Part shown: piece by piece, positions 47,974 to 58,009 of the stretch
Numbering within the stretch: the stretch's first letter is position 1
How the letters are laid out: every line of letters begins with the position of its first letter
Origin: Nemertoderma westbladi
Lineage: Eukaryota; Xenacoelomorpha; Nemertodermatida; Nemertodermatidae
Direction: 5' to 3'
NCBI GenBank assembly: GCA_032718475.1
Contig: JAUCBJ010000121.1
Span: 1-64,000 of the forward strand
Length of the DNA stretch: 64,000 nucleotides
Notes under the pieces: model-generated
Seen by the model: the letters and a program-made list of their open reading frames with translations, nothing else
Database searches by the model: none
What the model was told of the DNA's origin: nothing
Made by a program: the position numbers and the translations under genes

Positions 47974-49240
47974 ACTACTACTACTAGGATCGGCATGCTG
48001 CATTGCAGCTGCATTTTTAAGAATGCTGTGCCGGCTTGTCAACAAAATTGCACCGCCACAACTCCCTATCACCCATGACATTTGCTAGATCATCCGCATC
48101 TTCAAGGCCAGTGTCCTTTAGGATGCGTCACAAGAAAGTCATGGGCTGTCCACCATGTTTATTCACGCCATGAGGCTGCCAAAGTACAAGATTATGCACT
48201 GGCTGGTCCTCACGGCGAAAGCAATGTCCTGCAAAGCGGAGGCGATTTTGTTCTAGTGTCAAGCTTGGGGGAACCAATGAGACACCTCCAATGTTATATA
48301 GTGTCTGGTTGGAGATGTGTGCATTGTACTTGACACAATGAACCCGGCGTAGCATTCTTGTGAATGTGCCATCCAGAGATTTGGTGTCCTCAGCAGTTAG
48401 AGCCCAGCATGGACTCCTGTAGAGGAGTACTGGAACTACTGCTGCTCTAAATAATCGGACCTTAAGTTTCCGATTAATTCTCGGTGACTTCTAAATCCTG
48501 GAAAGCCTATTCAAGGCTGCCCATGCCTTTCCCTTACGTATTCGAAGGTCCTCACCTGACTTCCGGATCCATGATCCCAGGTAACAGAAGTCGTCCACAT
48601 GCTCAAGCATACCATCCTTTGAGCTTATGCTCATCCGATCAGAGACTTGCTGAGGACTTTCAAAGTTAACTGTCAGAATTTTGGTCTTTCTGGAGTTAAT
48701 AAAAAGACCAACACTAGAAGCAGCATGTTCTAATGAGCTGAGGAGCCGTTGGGCTCCCTCTAATGATTCTGAGAGTACTCCTAAGTCATCAGCAAAGTCT
48801 AGATCAGTTAGGTACTTGGCAGGATTTCCTCGACTTCTGGAGCCAGTAGGTGGAGTTATCATCACCCCATCATCATTATAATGATCTAAGGACATGCGTA
48901 GAACATAGTCAACCACAATAATGAACAAAAATGGTGCAAGTGTGTCTCCTTGGAGGACGCCCCATAACACTTCAAATGGTTCTGTGTCACCATCAACAGT
49001 AGACACAAATGTTGTCGAACCATCGTATACTGATCTGATTGCTGCAATAATTTCATCAGGAATCCCATATAATGAAAGTATGCTGAACATACGTGAGCGA
49101 GAGACTGAATCAAAGGCCTTGAAGAAGTCAACAAAGATAACAGCCAGATGCCTGTCTTTCTTTTTTGATAACTCTTCAATTATCCTTCTAAGTGCCAAAA
49201 TGGGCTCCATGGTCCCACGACCTTTACGGAACAGGGGACC
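47974..49240 (-). mobile_element. RTE-like LINE copy 1 (minus), 5'-truncated in RT
   Basis: 3' end at the left: minus strand ends with the cctagtagtagtag tail at 47974. It starts within RT and carries FVDFFKAFDSVSR, GVLQGDTLAPFLF and the catalytic FADD (LTDLDFADDLG) in the 239-residue frame 48491-49210, then a C-terminal domain with RFAGHCFRREDQPVHNL and KPAQHS. A frame disruption occurs near 48485 in this copy. It faces copy 2, and their truncated 5' ends meet at 49236-49258. Confidence 0.85.
48491..49210 (-). pseudogene. LINE reverse transcriptase fragment
   Basis: 239 residues covering RT motifs from the fingers-palm region (LSKKKDRHLAVIFVDFFKAF) through FADD to a conserved CYLGSWI and KGKAWAALNRLSRI. 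This arrangement and the downstream RFAGHC / LWQPHG domain resemble RTE-like proteins, though the clade is only tentative. Upstream of it the minus strand reads FRKGRGT, the usual sequence just before this domain. Confidence 0.8.
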
Positions 49241-49253
49241 ATGTTCCTTTTAG

Positions 49254-49808
49254 GAATGGGCCTTGAATAGGCTTTCCAGGATTTGGAAGTCACCTAGAAT
49301 TAATCGGAATCTTAAGGTCCGATTATTTAGAGCAGCAGTAGTTCCAGTACTCCTCTACGGGAGTCCATGCTGGGCTCTAACTGCTGAGGACACCAAATCT
49401 CTGGATGGCACATTCACAAGAATGCTACGCCGGGTACATTGTGTCAAGTACAATGCACACATCTCCAACCAGACACTATATAACATTGGAGGTGTCTCAT
49501 TGGTTCCCCCAAGCTTGACACTAGAACAAAATCGCCTCCGCTTTGCAGGACATTGCTTTCGCCGTGAGGACCAGCCAGTGCATAATCTTGTACTTTGGCA
49601 GCCTCATGGAGTGAATAAGCATGGTGGACAGCCCATGACTTTCTTGAGACGCATCTTAAAGGACACTGGCCTTAAAGATGCGGATGATCTAGCAAATGTC
49701 ATGGGTGATAGGGAGTTGTGGCGGTGCAATTTTGTTGACAAGCCGGCACAGCATTCTTAAAAATGCAGCTGCAATGCAGCATGCCGATCCTAGTAGTAGT
49801 AGTAGTCC
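49254..49808 (+). mobile_element. RTE-like LINE copy 2 (plus), 3' half
   Basis: 165-residue frame 49263-49760 starting MNRLSRIWKSPRINRNLKVR, with VPVLLYGSPCWALTAEDTKS, RFAGHCFRREDQPVHNL, and KPAQHS before the stop, then a 3' tail ending cctagtagtagtagtag. It is nearly the reverse complement of 47974-48530. It ends at the target duplication ttttaggaacat (49809-49820), matching 47962-47973 at the far side of copy 1. Confidence 0.9.
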
Positions 49809-49820
49809 TTTTAGGAACAT
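49809..49820 (+). repeat. Target-site duplication of the inverted LINE pair (right)
   Basis: ttttaggaacat, identical to 47962-47973. Part of the same target (ttttaggaa and an inverted ggaacatgg) also occurs at the junction between the two copies, 49240-49256. Confidence 0.8.
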
Positions 49821-49935
49821 GGGAAACTATGGTTGTCTTGTTTATATGTCCAAATAAACTTGACTCAACCACAAGCCCTTTAGCAGTAACGAACTCAGAT
49901 GGGTGCTCAGTAATATATTGAGTATTAATCAGGAA
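49821..49935 (-). pseudogene. piggyBac transposase, fragment upstream of LINE insertion
   Basis: Minus strand reads NTQYITEHPSEFVTAKGLVV, then HINKTTIVSHVPKKG-type sequence that continues in frame, across the insertion, into KTFTLISSMHHDNE. Upstream of about 49935 the similarity stops, so the 5' part of the transposase is lost. Confidence 0.7.
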
Positions 49936-50016
49936 AAATATCAGCTGAATTATTAATACTTACCCATCTATTTATTTCTCGCGATTTTCATACTGTTACT
50001 TAAACTATTCTTCATA

Positions 50017-50037
50017 CCCCCCCCCCCCCCCCCCCCC
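50017..50037 (+). repeat. Poly-C tract, 21 bp
   Basis: Uninterrupted C-run in non-coding DNA, close in length to the other runs in this window. Confidence 0.9.
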
Positions 50038-50093
50038 ATCCTCTTGTGTAATATATAGTATGCCGAACTCTCACCTTAGAATAAGGGTTAAAT

Positions 50094-50145
50094 CGGTGGC
50101 ATGGTATTCACATCTCTTTGGAAGTAGTGGGTACGATTCCGCATG
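50094..50145 (+). other. tRNA-derived SINE-like head
   Basis: tggcatggtattcacatc (A-box-like, from 50097) and ggtacgattcc at 50130-50140 (one mismatch to the B-box GGTTCGATTCC). A pyrimidine-rich region with ctt and tct repeats follows. Too divergent for a functional tRNA. Confidence 0.4.
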
Positions 50146-50339
50146 GTACGTCGCTCTTCTTCTTCTTCTCCTCCTCCTTGTCTCGTCTCGTCTCGTATCT
50201 TCTCTTGGATTTGTCATCCGCTCTCTTTCTCATCTTATTTACTATTCTCCTCTTCTCTTCTATTATTATTCTCTTCATTTATTTATTCTCTATCTCTATT
50301 ATTCCTTCCTCTACGATGACTAAAATTTTAAAGATGTAA

Positions 50340-51255
50340 ACTCTAGTTGAATTATTGGTGAAAAAATTTTAGGTTTACTATAATTTGTAAAAATCTGGGC
50401 TTTATTTAGCCCAGGGAACAAATTATTATTTCCCCAATCCCCTCACAGAAGAATTGGGAATTGAAAATTGTAGTTTGATGACAAATTATACAACACAAGA
50501 GTTGCTATCAGGTACTTACCGAGTTATAATTATGTGTGTCGACAGAGTAAGAGTAAGGTTGCTGGACTTGTCAAAGTTGAAAGAAGATTCAAATTCTAAA
50601 ATTAAATATAAAAATAATGTTAGATTTAGATTCGGGAACAAAGTAATTTGGGGAAACTACGGTTTATTTTACTATGCAGTACTTCCAACACTGAATATAC
50701 AGTAAAGATTAATTATTGATTATGTACATTACATTACCGATTATGATTCGGGGGCACCCCGTTTATTTACTTACACCCTTCCTTACTTACCGATGTGACA
50801 TGTATTGGCTCAACTGCATGTGGAATATATTATTAATAAATAAATATAATATATTTTCATGTTTCTTCTATCAGAATCTATCAGATCTAAATTTGTAACA
50901 TGTCATAAATGGCATATACTACAAAATGATTGATGAAAATAATGAAAATGACAAATAAATATACTAGTACTAATATACTAACTATTGTATTTTTTAGGAT
51001 AAATGTTATGAGAATCCGTGCGAGTTCAAATTCGAAAACCACTTATGGAGGATCCTTGCAGTTACAGTGCCGTTAAAAACTGCGTTGAACAAACATTAAA
51101 CTCGGCCCTACAAACTGAAGTTAGGAAATGGACCGAGGTCATATTTGATGGCAATCCCATGTGACTGTCTTTAAGAACACTGGAAGGACAGCCCGGGTGG
51201 TGTGATAAACTATTATTGCGACCCGGATGGGGTCATTACGAACACAATATGTTAA
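50340..51255. other. AT-rich non-coding stretch
   Basis: Short frames at 50454-50705 and 50716-50898 have no recognisable content. Nothing else supported. Confidence 0.4.
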
Positions 51256-51828
51256 AAACATATAATTCGATTCGGCTATGAGGATAAATATTTTGCTTTA
51301 ACCAATAGCTATGTCACTGATAAAGCTTTAGACTATTTTATTTCAGCTAGTGACCATCACAAAGACTTTGAAACAATGGAAGTTGTACTGTATGGGACTG
51401 CTCGGGAACTTTTAGGTGAATTTGTGAATCACCAAATGAAATCCCACAACTCTGCTAATCGTAATGACTTTAACTCATCAAATCTCACTGAATTTTTGTC
51501 TCAAGCATGTCAGAGTTATCGGTTCATATTCTTTTTTATTTTTGAAACCTGCTTCAGTATAAAATTATTTCGAATTGGGGTAAGAAAGAATATGGCAGTC
51601 ATGGTGAAATTTTCATCAATTTTTTTTACTATGAGACATCCAACCTATCAGATTATCTCATCATCATATTATCTCACCGAACATCTTCGCTTGACAGACA
51701 ATATTCTGGAACACATCAGACAAACCGAGGCAATGTCACGCACATTGTCTCCTGGGAGGAACCAGGGGGGAGATTACATAATGGAGGAATTTCATCACTT
51801 AATTAAAGCCATTGAAGGTACGACATGA
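51256..51828 (+). CDS. Unidentified coding fragment
   Basis: An open stretch of 191 codons without an upstream ATG (first ATG at 51376). It reads GYEDKYFALTNSYVTDKALD, then FETMEVVLYGTARELLGEFV and ends near GGDYIMEEFHHLIKAIEGTT. Composition is that of a globular helical protein. The lack of a start and the stop just upstream (51253) suggest an exon or a fragment of a transposon or host gene. I do not recognise the family with confidence. Confidence 0.4.
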   Translation, partial: KHIIRFGYEDKYFALTNSYVTDKALDYFISASDHHKDFETMEVVLYGTARELLGEFVNHQMKSHNSANRNDFNSSNLTEFLSQACQSYRFIFFFIFETCFSIKLFRIGVRKNMAVMVKFSSIFFTMRHPTYQIISSSYYLTEHLRLTDNILEHIRQTEAMSRTLSPGRNQGGDYIMEEFHHLIKAIEGTT

Positions 51829-53690
51829 CCAACTGACATAAATTCGTTGAATATAGTATATGGGTCGGTTGCGAAACAAGTTTATGTGACCTCTGATATA
51901 TTGTTAATTTGACCTATTTATATTCTGCTTACCAATTATTGGGCTGATATATTTTTCCTGTTATGAGGTCCTTAATTATTAGAACAAATTATTTTACATT
52001 TTATATTATATTATATTACTTTGACAATGACAATGAACCAATACACAATACAATACACAAACCACTACTGGCGAGGAGCAGAGCCTAGTGTCTATTCTAG
52101 GTACGTGGGCGGGTCTAATGCCTACGAACTAGACAAAAGGATACCTGTCCTCTAACCGGTATAGCAGATGTACAGTTACAGTAACAGACCAAACTCACGG
52201 GAAAACAATCCCCGCGCAGCGAATCCTAACTATCGCTGACAGTCCTAAATACCGTAACTTGCCGCGGTGTGATTTATATGGTTTATATACGAGCTAGGTG
52301 GGTTACAGCCCTAGCGTAACAATGCTGATCCCCCTGTCTGAATCAGCCTAAAAGAGGTCGTACCTAAATGTAACAATAACTGATCGCCCTGCACGGAATC
52401 AGTCTAAAAGGTCAGGCCTAAATGTAACAATAACTGCTGCGCAGAAAACAACAGTTTAATAACGAAAATGAAATACTCCTTTTGCCGTAACTAAATATCA
52501 GATCCTAATTTACGAATACAGATAAATTCTGCCTAAAGTAATATAAAGTGCTCTATAACTAGTAGAAACTCTAAGGGTAAATATGTTTTAGGGCGTGTGT
52601 GTGTGGGTGTGTTACAAATAAAACAATTTTGGTGTATATCTTTCACTAGGTTTTAGTGATTTTCTGACCGAAATGATACCGTGCGCTTGCTACTAAAATA
52701 AGCTAATCGCGTTTTGTAGAACTTTATACTCACAAATGACGTCAAAGCTCTCTCCTTCTTATCCACAACTCAAATGGGCAACCATGGTGTTAGAAACTAC
52801 ACCCGTGATCGGCACAAATACCAGATTCTGGTTGTAAGATAAGAAATAGGGGTTAATCGCTACCGTACGTTAGCTGATCTGGTATACAAATTTGATTCTA
52901 GAACTTTGTTGCCGCGGTAGTTAGCAGCAAATACCTATCAGTATGTGGCAAGGCGCGGTAGGATATTAATAAACCTCCCTAGGCCAAGCAGTGTGCCAGT
53001 AGCAGAAATGCTCCTTGCCTGATCAAATAACCAACTTCAGGCAGGGGGGGGGTGTATTAATGTATGCTCTACAGAGCGAACCGGTACCAAACAGTCAGTA
53101 CTACAAATCACTAAATTATGGAACGTATGCTGTCCGTACCTAATATGTACTTGCGTACTGACGAACGGCAATAGCTCGCTATACCTGTGAGGTATACAGG
53201 TAACCCAGGGGTTTGCAGGACTGACAAAGGGGGTTCTGCCTAAAATATAGTTATTTGATCCTAAAATTTGCGGCGTCCAGGACGGCGTCACGCTTACCCT
53301 GATCTATAGGTCTTACGGCGGGCAAGGGCGTCGAACGAAGTCTTACCTTCCTCATAAAGCGGGCGCTGCATGGCGTGTGGAGTATTTCGAAGGGCGAAGG
53401 GGGTGCGCGGTCTAATCTAAAGTGGGCGCTAGCGTGTTGTGGACATCTTTCCCCTGCGTTGCTGACGGCCTAACTGTCTAGGCTGCCATCTTCCCGATGT
53501 TTGGCTGTCCCAAGGTTGGACCAAAAGAAAACATGTTCAGGAGTTTGCAGTATATTTACAGTTTAGCAAAAGATTATCAAACAGATTTAACAAAGTTTCA
53601 ACAAGAAACCAAATAACTAATAACAATTTACTAAAGGTACTAGTGAAGGTATATAGGTGATAACCGAAGGCAAACCGGCCCTTTTATACT
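51829..53690. other. Long non-coding stretch
   Basis: About 1.9 kb without a supported gene, RNA gene or transposon protein. Contains a short direct repeat around 52322-52430 (aatgtaacaataactg, with tgatc(c)ccctg-like neighbours). Confidence 0.4.
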
Positions 53691-53698
53691 AAATATCG

Positions 53699-53903
53699 CA
53701 CATGGAAACCAAAGAGAATTTTCCACAGCTTCACATTTGAGCAATAAAGTGCTTTATGCCCTATGATTGGCCCAGCTCATCGTTCAACGCAATCCGGCCC
53801 TTACACTAATCTGGGACATGGAATCCTAACAGAATTTTCCATAGCCTCACATTTGAGCAATAAGATATTTATGCCCCATGATTGGCCTGGCTCATCGTTC
53901 GCT
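53699..53903 (+). repeat. Diverged ~85-bp direct duplication
   Basis: The block with gaattttccacagcttcacatttgagcaataa and ccctatgattggcccagctcatcgttc at 53699-53786 is repeated with changes at 53815-53903. Spacing is about 117 bp. Confidence 0.7.
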
Positions 53904-53974
53904 ACGTTGTACGCTTCTCATTGGTCCACCAATTTGCACCAAATGAAAATAAATGGCCCCAAAATACAAATTTC

Positions 53975-54050
53975 CCGACCGGGATTCAAACTCGTAACAT
54001 CTGTAATGTAACCAACGCCTTAACCATCTGACCACTACGCCACGAGTGTA
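53975..54050 (-). other. tRNA-derived SINE head
   Basis: Minus strand carries tggcgtagtggtcagatgg (A box) and gtttgaatccc (B box, complement of 53981-53991), about 40 nt apart. This is a typical tRNA-like SINE 5' region with a translated shadow (RGVVVRWLRRW) often seen in such elements. The body of the SINE beyond 53970 is not delimited. Confidence 0.6.
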
Positions 54051-54182
54051 CCTAGGGGCTTTATGTGTACAAATATGAATAGGCATATTACATTACTGTA
54101 ACTTAATCAAAATGCGTCGGATTTTCGAAAGTTTTTACGTTAAAGTTAAACTACAAATGCTATCTTATAGTGAAATAATTCA

Positions 54183-56045
54183 TCAATATCTGTCACAATA
54201 ATTAGGGTACCGGTATGTTCCTATAACAGTATGTTTATATCTGTCACAGAACTTACTCTTCTTTTCATTGATTACCATATTATGTGACCTACAGAATTTA
54301 TCTAAAATATTTAGCTTTTCTATACAACTCTCTCGGTTCTCAGCTAAAATAGCAGTATCGTCCATGAACAGGAGAAGATGCAAGGCTCCTAGGTATGTGT
54401 TAGTAGATGTTAGTGAATCAAACATGGCGACTAGGACATCAATGTAAAGAGTGAATAGAAATAAACTTGATGGCGCTCCTTGACGCAAACCGCTGTCGAC
54501 ACGAATATCAATTGATCTAAGGTTTAAAAACGTCGTCCTATATATTGCTTTTATTGCGTTAATCATATTAAATCCACAACCGAGAAAAAGTAACTTTGAT
54601 ATAAGAGTAGACCTAGAGACTCTATCATAGGCTTTACTGAAGTCGATGAAGATGATGAATAGTTTCTTGTTCTTGGTGTAAGCATAATCGACAACCAAGC
54701 GTAGAGCGAGTATCTGTTCATAACATGATCTCCCTTTTTGACCGCCCGCTTGAGCTCTTGACTGTTTGTACCATCTCACTAGTCTGTTCGCTAAAACGTA
54801 GTCATAAATCTTTGCTAGAGAGTCCATAATCGTGATTCCACGGTAATTGTTACAGTTAAAACGATCACCTGTTTTATACAAAATACTTAATAAGCTATAT
54901 GCCCAAACTGCCGGTAAGCATCCGAATATGAATATCGCATTCAATATAAATGTAATAAATACCACAATATTCACTGGTAGATCCTTCCAAAGAGGTGATG
55001 AAATTCCTAGCGCTGCCTTGTTCGCTTTTATTGAGTTTATCGCCTCGTCCACTTCCTGTGGTTGTATCGGGTCATCCAGGAGTGGTATAACTGGAGCCTG
55101 TGAGGTGTCAATATCGTCTACGGTATCCCCTTGATTATACAGAAGACTCTCAAAATGGTCTTTAAATTCATCGTCGGTGGGTTTGTCGATATCATCAGCT
55201 TTATCTCCAAGTTTGCCATTCCAATTTATGGCGCGCCAAACAGATTTCGAATCCTTCGTTAGCAACAAGTTTTCCCATCGGTTATTTTCACTACAATGAT
55301 TGGTTAAGGTAACACCAGACCTCATCTTAGAAGAGTTAACTGCGTCTTGAAAAAGTTTTCCCAAAGTATTGACTGCCTCGTTGACATCTCCTATGTTTCC
55401 ATGAACGCAACCGTTTGCTCTTTGATCATGCTCCAAAGCTTCTATAAATTTCGATCTGTCTATCCCTTGTCGAGGTACCCTCACAGTCTTTGAACTATAA
55501 TTGGTTTCCGTGGTATTGCGATTGTACTCATCATAGAATGAGGAACCCATTCGCAGGGAACGCTGTAGAAGCCCGTTCCAGTTTCTATTCCCCGAAGTTG
55601 TCAGTAATATCTCCAAAGGCGCATGATCCGAAGGTTTTGTTAAATCTTGATTTACCTTTAATTCAATATCTTTGTTTACCGACTTACTTGCTAAACACAG
55701 GTCTATCTCACTAATCCACCTTTCTTTTCTTCTGAAAGTAAGGTCACTTGTAGCAGGAGGGACCTTATTGACAATAATGAAATCGGCGTCGTCACAGACC
55801 CGGTCCACTTCTTGGCCATGCGAATTTTTCGGATGATAAACTCTTGCATTAAGGTCACCAAACACAAGCTGTTTCTCTCTATCTCCTAAGCAAAGTCCCT
55901 GAAGAACCCCCCACAATTTATCATCATAAAATAGCGAATCTTTTGGTTTGATGTAACCGCCGCTAAACTCGTACTGTCCGAGTGAATGAAATCTTGTTGA
56001 TATGAATCCAATGAAACTAGTATCAACTGATTCGATGTCGCCCAC
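54183..56045 (-). pseudogene. L1-like ORF2: endonuclease and reverse transcriptase
   Basis: 620-residue frame. Endonuclease residues: VFGDLNARV, SEIDLCLASKSV and KPSDHAPLEI (SDH motif). The linker has SIKANKAALGISSPLW, then RT: SILYKTGDRFNCNNYRGITI, KGRSCYEQILALRL, FIDFSKAYDRVSRS, RQGAPSSLFLF and the catalytic FMDD (LLLFMDDTAIL). The C-terminus is cut shortly after RT (SKFCDRYKH), with the final bases duplicated in the tail. The frame is long but lacks the start (before the G-run) and end. FMDD replaces the more usual FADD/YADD. Confidence 0.8.
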
Positions 56046-56220
56046 TAAATAGTTTTCTATTAAAAGCGCTACGCCCCCCCCCCCCCCCCCCCCTTCTCTG
56101 AAAATTTCTGTAAATAATTAAGACAGTTGGAGTTTAGTAATTTTTCCCTTACACCTCCTATATTCCAAGAAAGAATTTTCAACAAGTTATTAGGCTTACT
56201 ATTATCATCATTCCCATCAC
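56046..56220 (-). pseudogene. L1-like ORF2 start: endonuclease N-terminus
   Basis: Minus strand reads KILSWNIGGVREKL (catalytic Asn motif of the endonuclease), CLNYLQKFSEK, then a Gly run made by the G20 tract, then ALLIENYLVGDIES in the frame that opens the 620-residue ORF. The tract has moved the frame and cut ORF2 in two. Confidence 0.75.
56074..56093 (-). repeat. Poly-C (coding-strand poly-G) tract, 20 bp, in LINE ORF2
   Basis: Lies where the endonuclease consensus has a short GxGV-type turn, so the run has expanded from a Gly codon or two. Confidence 0.9.
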
Positions 56221-56410
56221 CATAAATACTAGTAGAACTGTATTGACTGTTGTCGGGCCTGTACTATTGAAAGAACTTTGGCTGATAACGGTCAATAATC
56301 ATACCATCCCGATACACGATACTGGCTCTGTAGTCGTAAACAATGCGACATCCTTGGTTTTCAGGTTTCTCCTTCTCTTTGTTTTCTACTTCATGCAACC
56401 TTGCTCTCTC

Positions 56411-57127
56411 TCATCGTACCGCCGGGTGTATATCCTTCTTTATAAATACCTTACAATAGTCATTATTTTCTTTCAACTTCTTGGCGTTCTCTAACACAAT
56501 ATCCCTTTTCTCTTTCTTCTTGAATGTGAGTAAGATAGGCCGCGCTCTCATGGCCGTGTTGCTGTTGCCCTGTGTTTGCTCATTTCTAGTTTTTCCTAAT
56601 CGCCTGTATTCTACATCTTCCATTGCTCCTCCTCAATTTCCGGTGTTCTCATCGTCGATGTTCAACTCTACATTTATTTCATTAAAAATTTTAGACAACT
56701 TTTCACTGTCATTGTCATTTGTTTCGCCAGCCTGTTCTGGTAAACCTAAGACTACTAAGTTTTTAGCTCTTTTATCGGTATCTATCGATTCTAAGAAATG
56801 TTGTTGATTGCGAATAATGCTGTAACACATATCTAACTCCTTTCGCACCCCACCTATTTCTCGATCGAACTTATCATCGAAATACCCTTTTAGTTTTTGG
56901 ATTTCTTTGATCATGTCCCTATTATCGTTATGGTCATCGTTACTTGCGGTTGGTACCGATACCGGTACCTCGTCTATTAGGTTCCGTAGAATGTTCCGCA
57001 TCTCATCATTTTTAAAACTGCTTATTCTCGATCTGCTCATACCTCTCAACTCGGCGAATGTACTAGGGATCGGTACAGCCATGGTTGCAAACTCAAAGTC
57101 CAAATCGGTAATAAACACAGTAAACAC
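56411..57127 (-). pseudogene. L1-like ORF1 protein, frameshifted
   Basis: Frame 56633-57127 has a polar N-terminus, a helical segment (IKEIQKLKGYFDDKFDREIG) and DKRAKNLVVLGLPEQ, the beta-strand motif at the start of the RRM-like domain of L1/transposase_22-type ORF1. Frame 56411-56623 continues it with RPILLTFKKKEKRDIVLENA and FIKKDIHPAVR, the end of that domain. The two are in different phases, so a frameshift lies near 56630. This protein binds the LINE RNA. Confidence 0.75.
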
Positions 57128-57204
57128 ACTACAGTACTGTCTGACAGTTCTACTATATCAAATATCATTCATATTCTCATTCATCTCATTCTCATTCATA
57201 TAAT

Positions 57205-57536
57205 GTACAGTATATAGGTGGAGGGTGGGTTTAGATACATGCTGTAATGTATATGGTTGGAGGGTGGATTTATAGATAATGCAGTAATGTACAGTATATA
57301 GGTGGAGGGTGGGTTTAGATACATGCAGTATGCAGTAGTCTATATAGGTCGAGGGTGGGTTTAGATAATGCAGTAATAATATACAGTATATGGGTGGAGG
57401 GTGGGTTTAGATATATGCAAGTTGCAGTAGTCTATATGGGTGGAGGGTGGGTTTAGATATATGCAGGTTGCAGTAGTCTATATGGGTCGAGGGTGGGTTT
57501 AGATAATGCAGTAATATACAGTATATGGGTTACAAG
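57205..57536 (+). repeat. G-rich ~55-bp minisatellite, about six to seven copies
   Basis: Units contain ggtggagggtgggttt or ggtcgagggtgggttt followed by agata(c)at(g)cagta and tagtctatatggg. Unit lengths vary between 50 and 65 bp. The ggtggagggtggg core could form a G-quadruplex. Confidence 0.85.
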
Positions 57537-57781
57537 GCGTTCAGATAAGTACCACAAGTAGTTTTCCGACTTACTGCGAGCAGCACCAACTAGTGAGCTG
57601 AAGTTGACTGGCCACTGTAGCCTCTCTCTTGAAAAACATCTTCATTAAATCGAGGTCGTTCTGAGTGGCATCCTGTACAGAGGTAGAAGTCAGGCTAGGC
57701 TGGTGATTGAATCAAGCTGATCAGTTGTATAAACATTCTGGATTTCAGATCGTAAAAAGGCATCTTAACAAGGCATTGTGT

Positions 57782-58009
57782 CATTGTGTCAAGTACAATG
57801 CACACATCTCCAACCAGACACTATATAACATTGGAGGTGTCTCATTGGTTCCCCCAAGCTTGACACTAGAACAAAATCACCTCCGCTTTGCAGGACATTG
57901 CTTTCGCCGTGAGGACCAGCCAGTGCATAATCTTGTACTTTGGCAGCCTCATGGAGTGAATAAGCATGGTGGACAGCCCATGACTTTCTTGAGACGCATA
58001 TTAAAGGAC
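57782..58009 (+). mobile_element. RTE-like LINE fragment truncated at both ends
   Basis: Matches 49437-49664 (same RFAGHCFRREDQ coding region) almost exactly. It ends at ttaaaggac without the LINE 3' end and joins BEL/Pao RT sequence at 58010. Loss of the 3' end means this junction is not a simple retrotransposition. Confidence 0.85.

Larger units (their letters stand above)
54183..57127 (-). mobile_element. L1-like LINE, frameshifted
   Basis: Minus-strand LINE: an ORF1 protein with coiled coil and RRM/CTD-like sequence (56411-57127), then ORF2 endonuclease (about 56220 down to 55570) and RT (55570-54183). Endonuclease is interrupted by a 20-bp G-run on the coding strand. ORF1 is split by a frameshift near 56630. 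The 3' end is not delimited. Confidence 0.8.

Noticed and set aside
53975-54050. Functional tRNA gene
   Set aside because: A and B boxes are present but the sequence does not form a credible acceptor stem and anticodon arm; SINE head is more likely.
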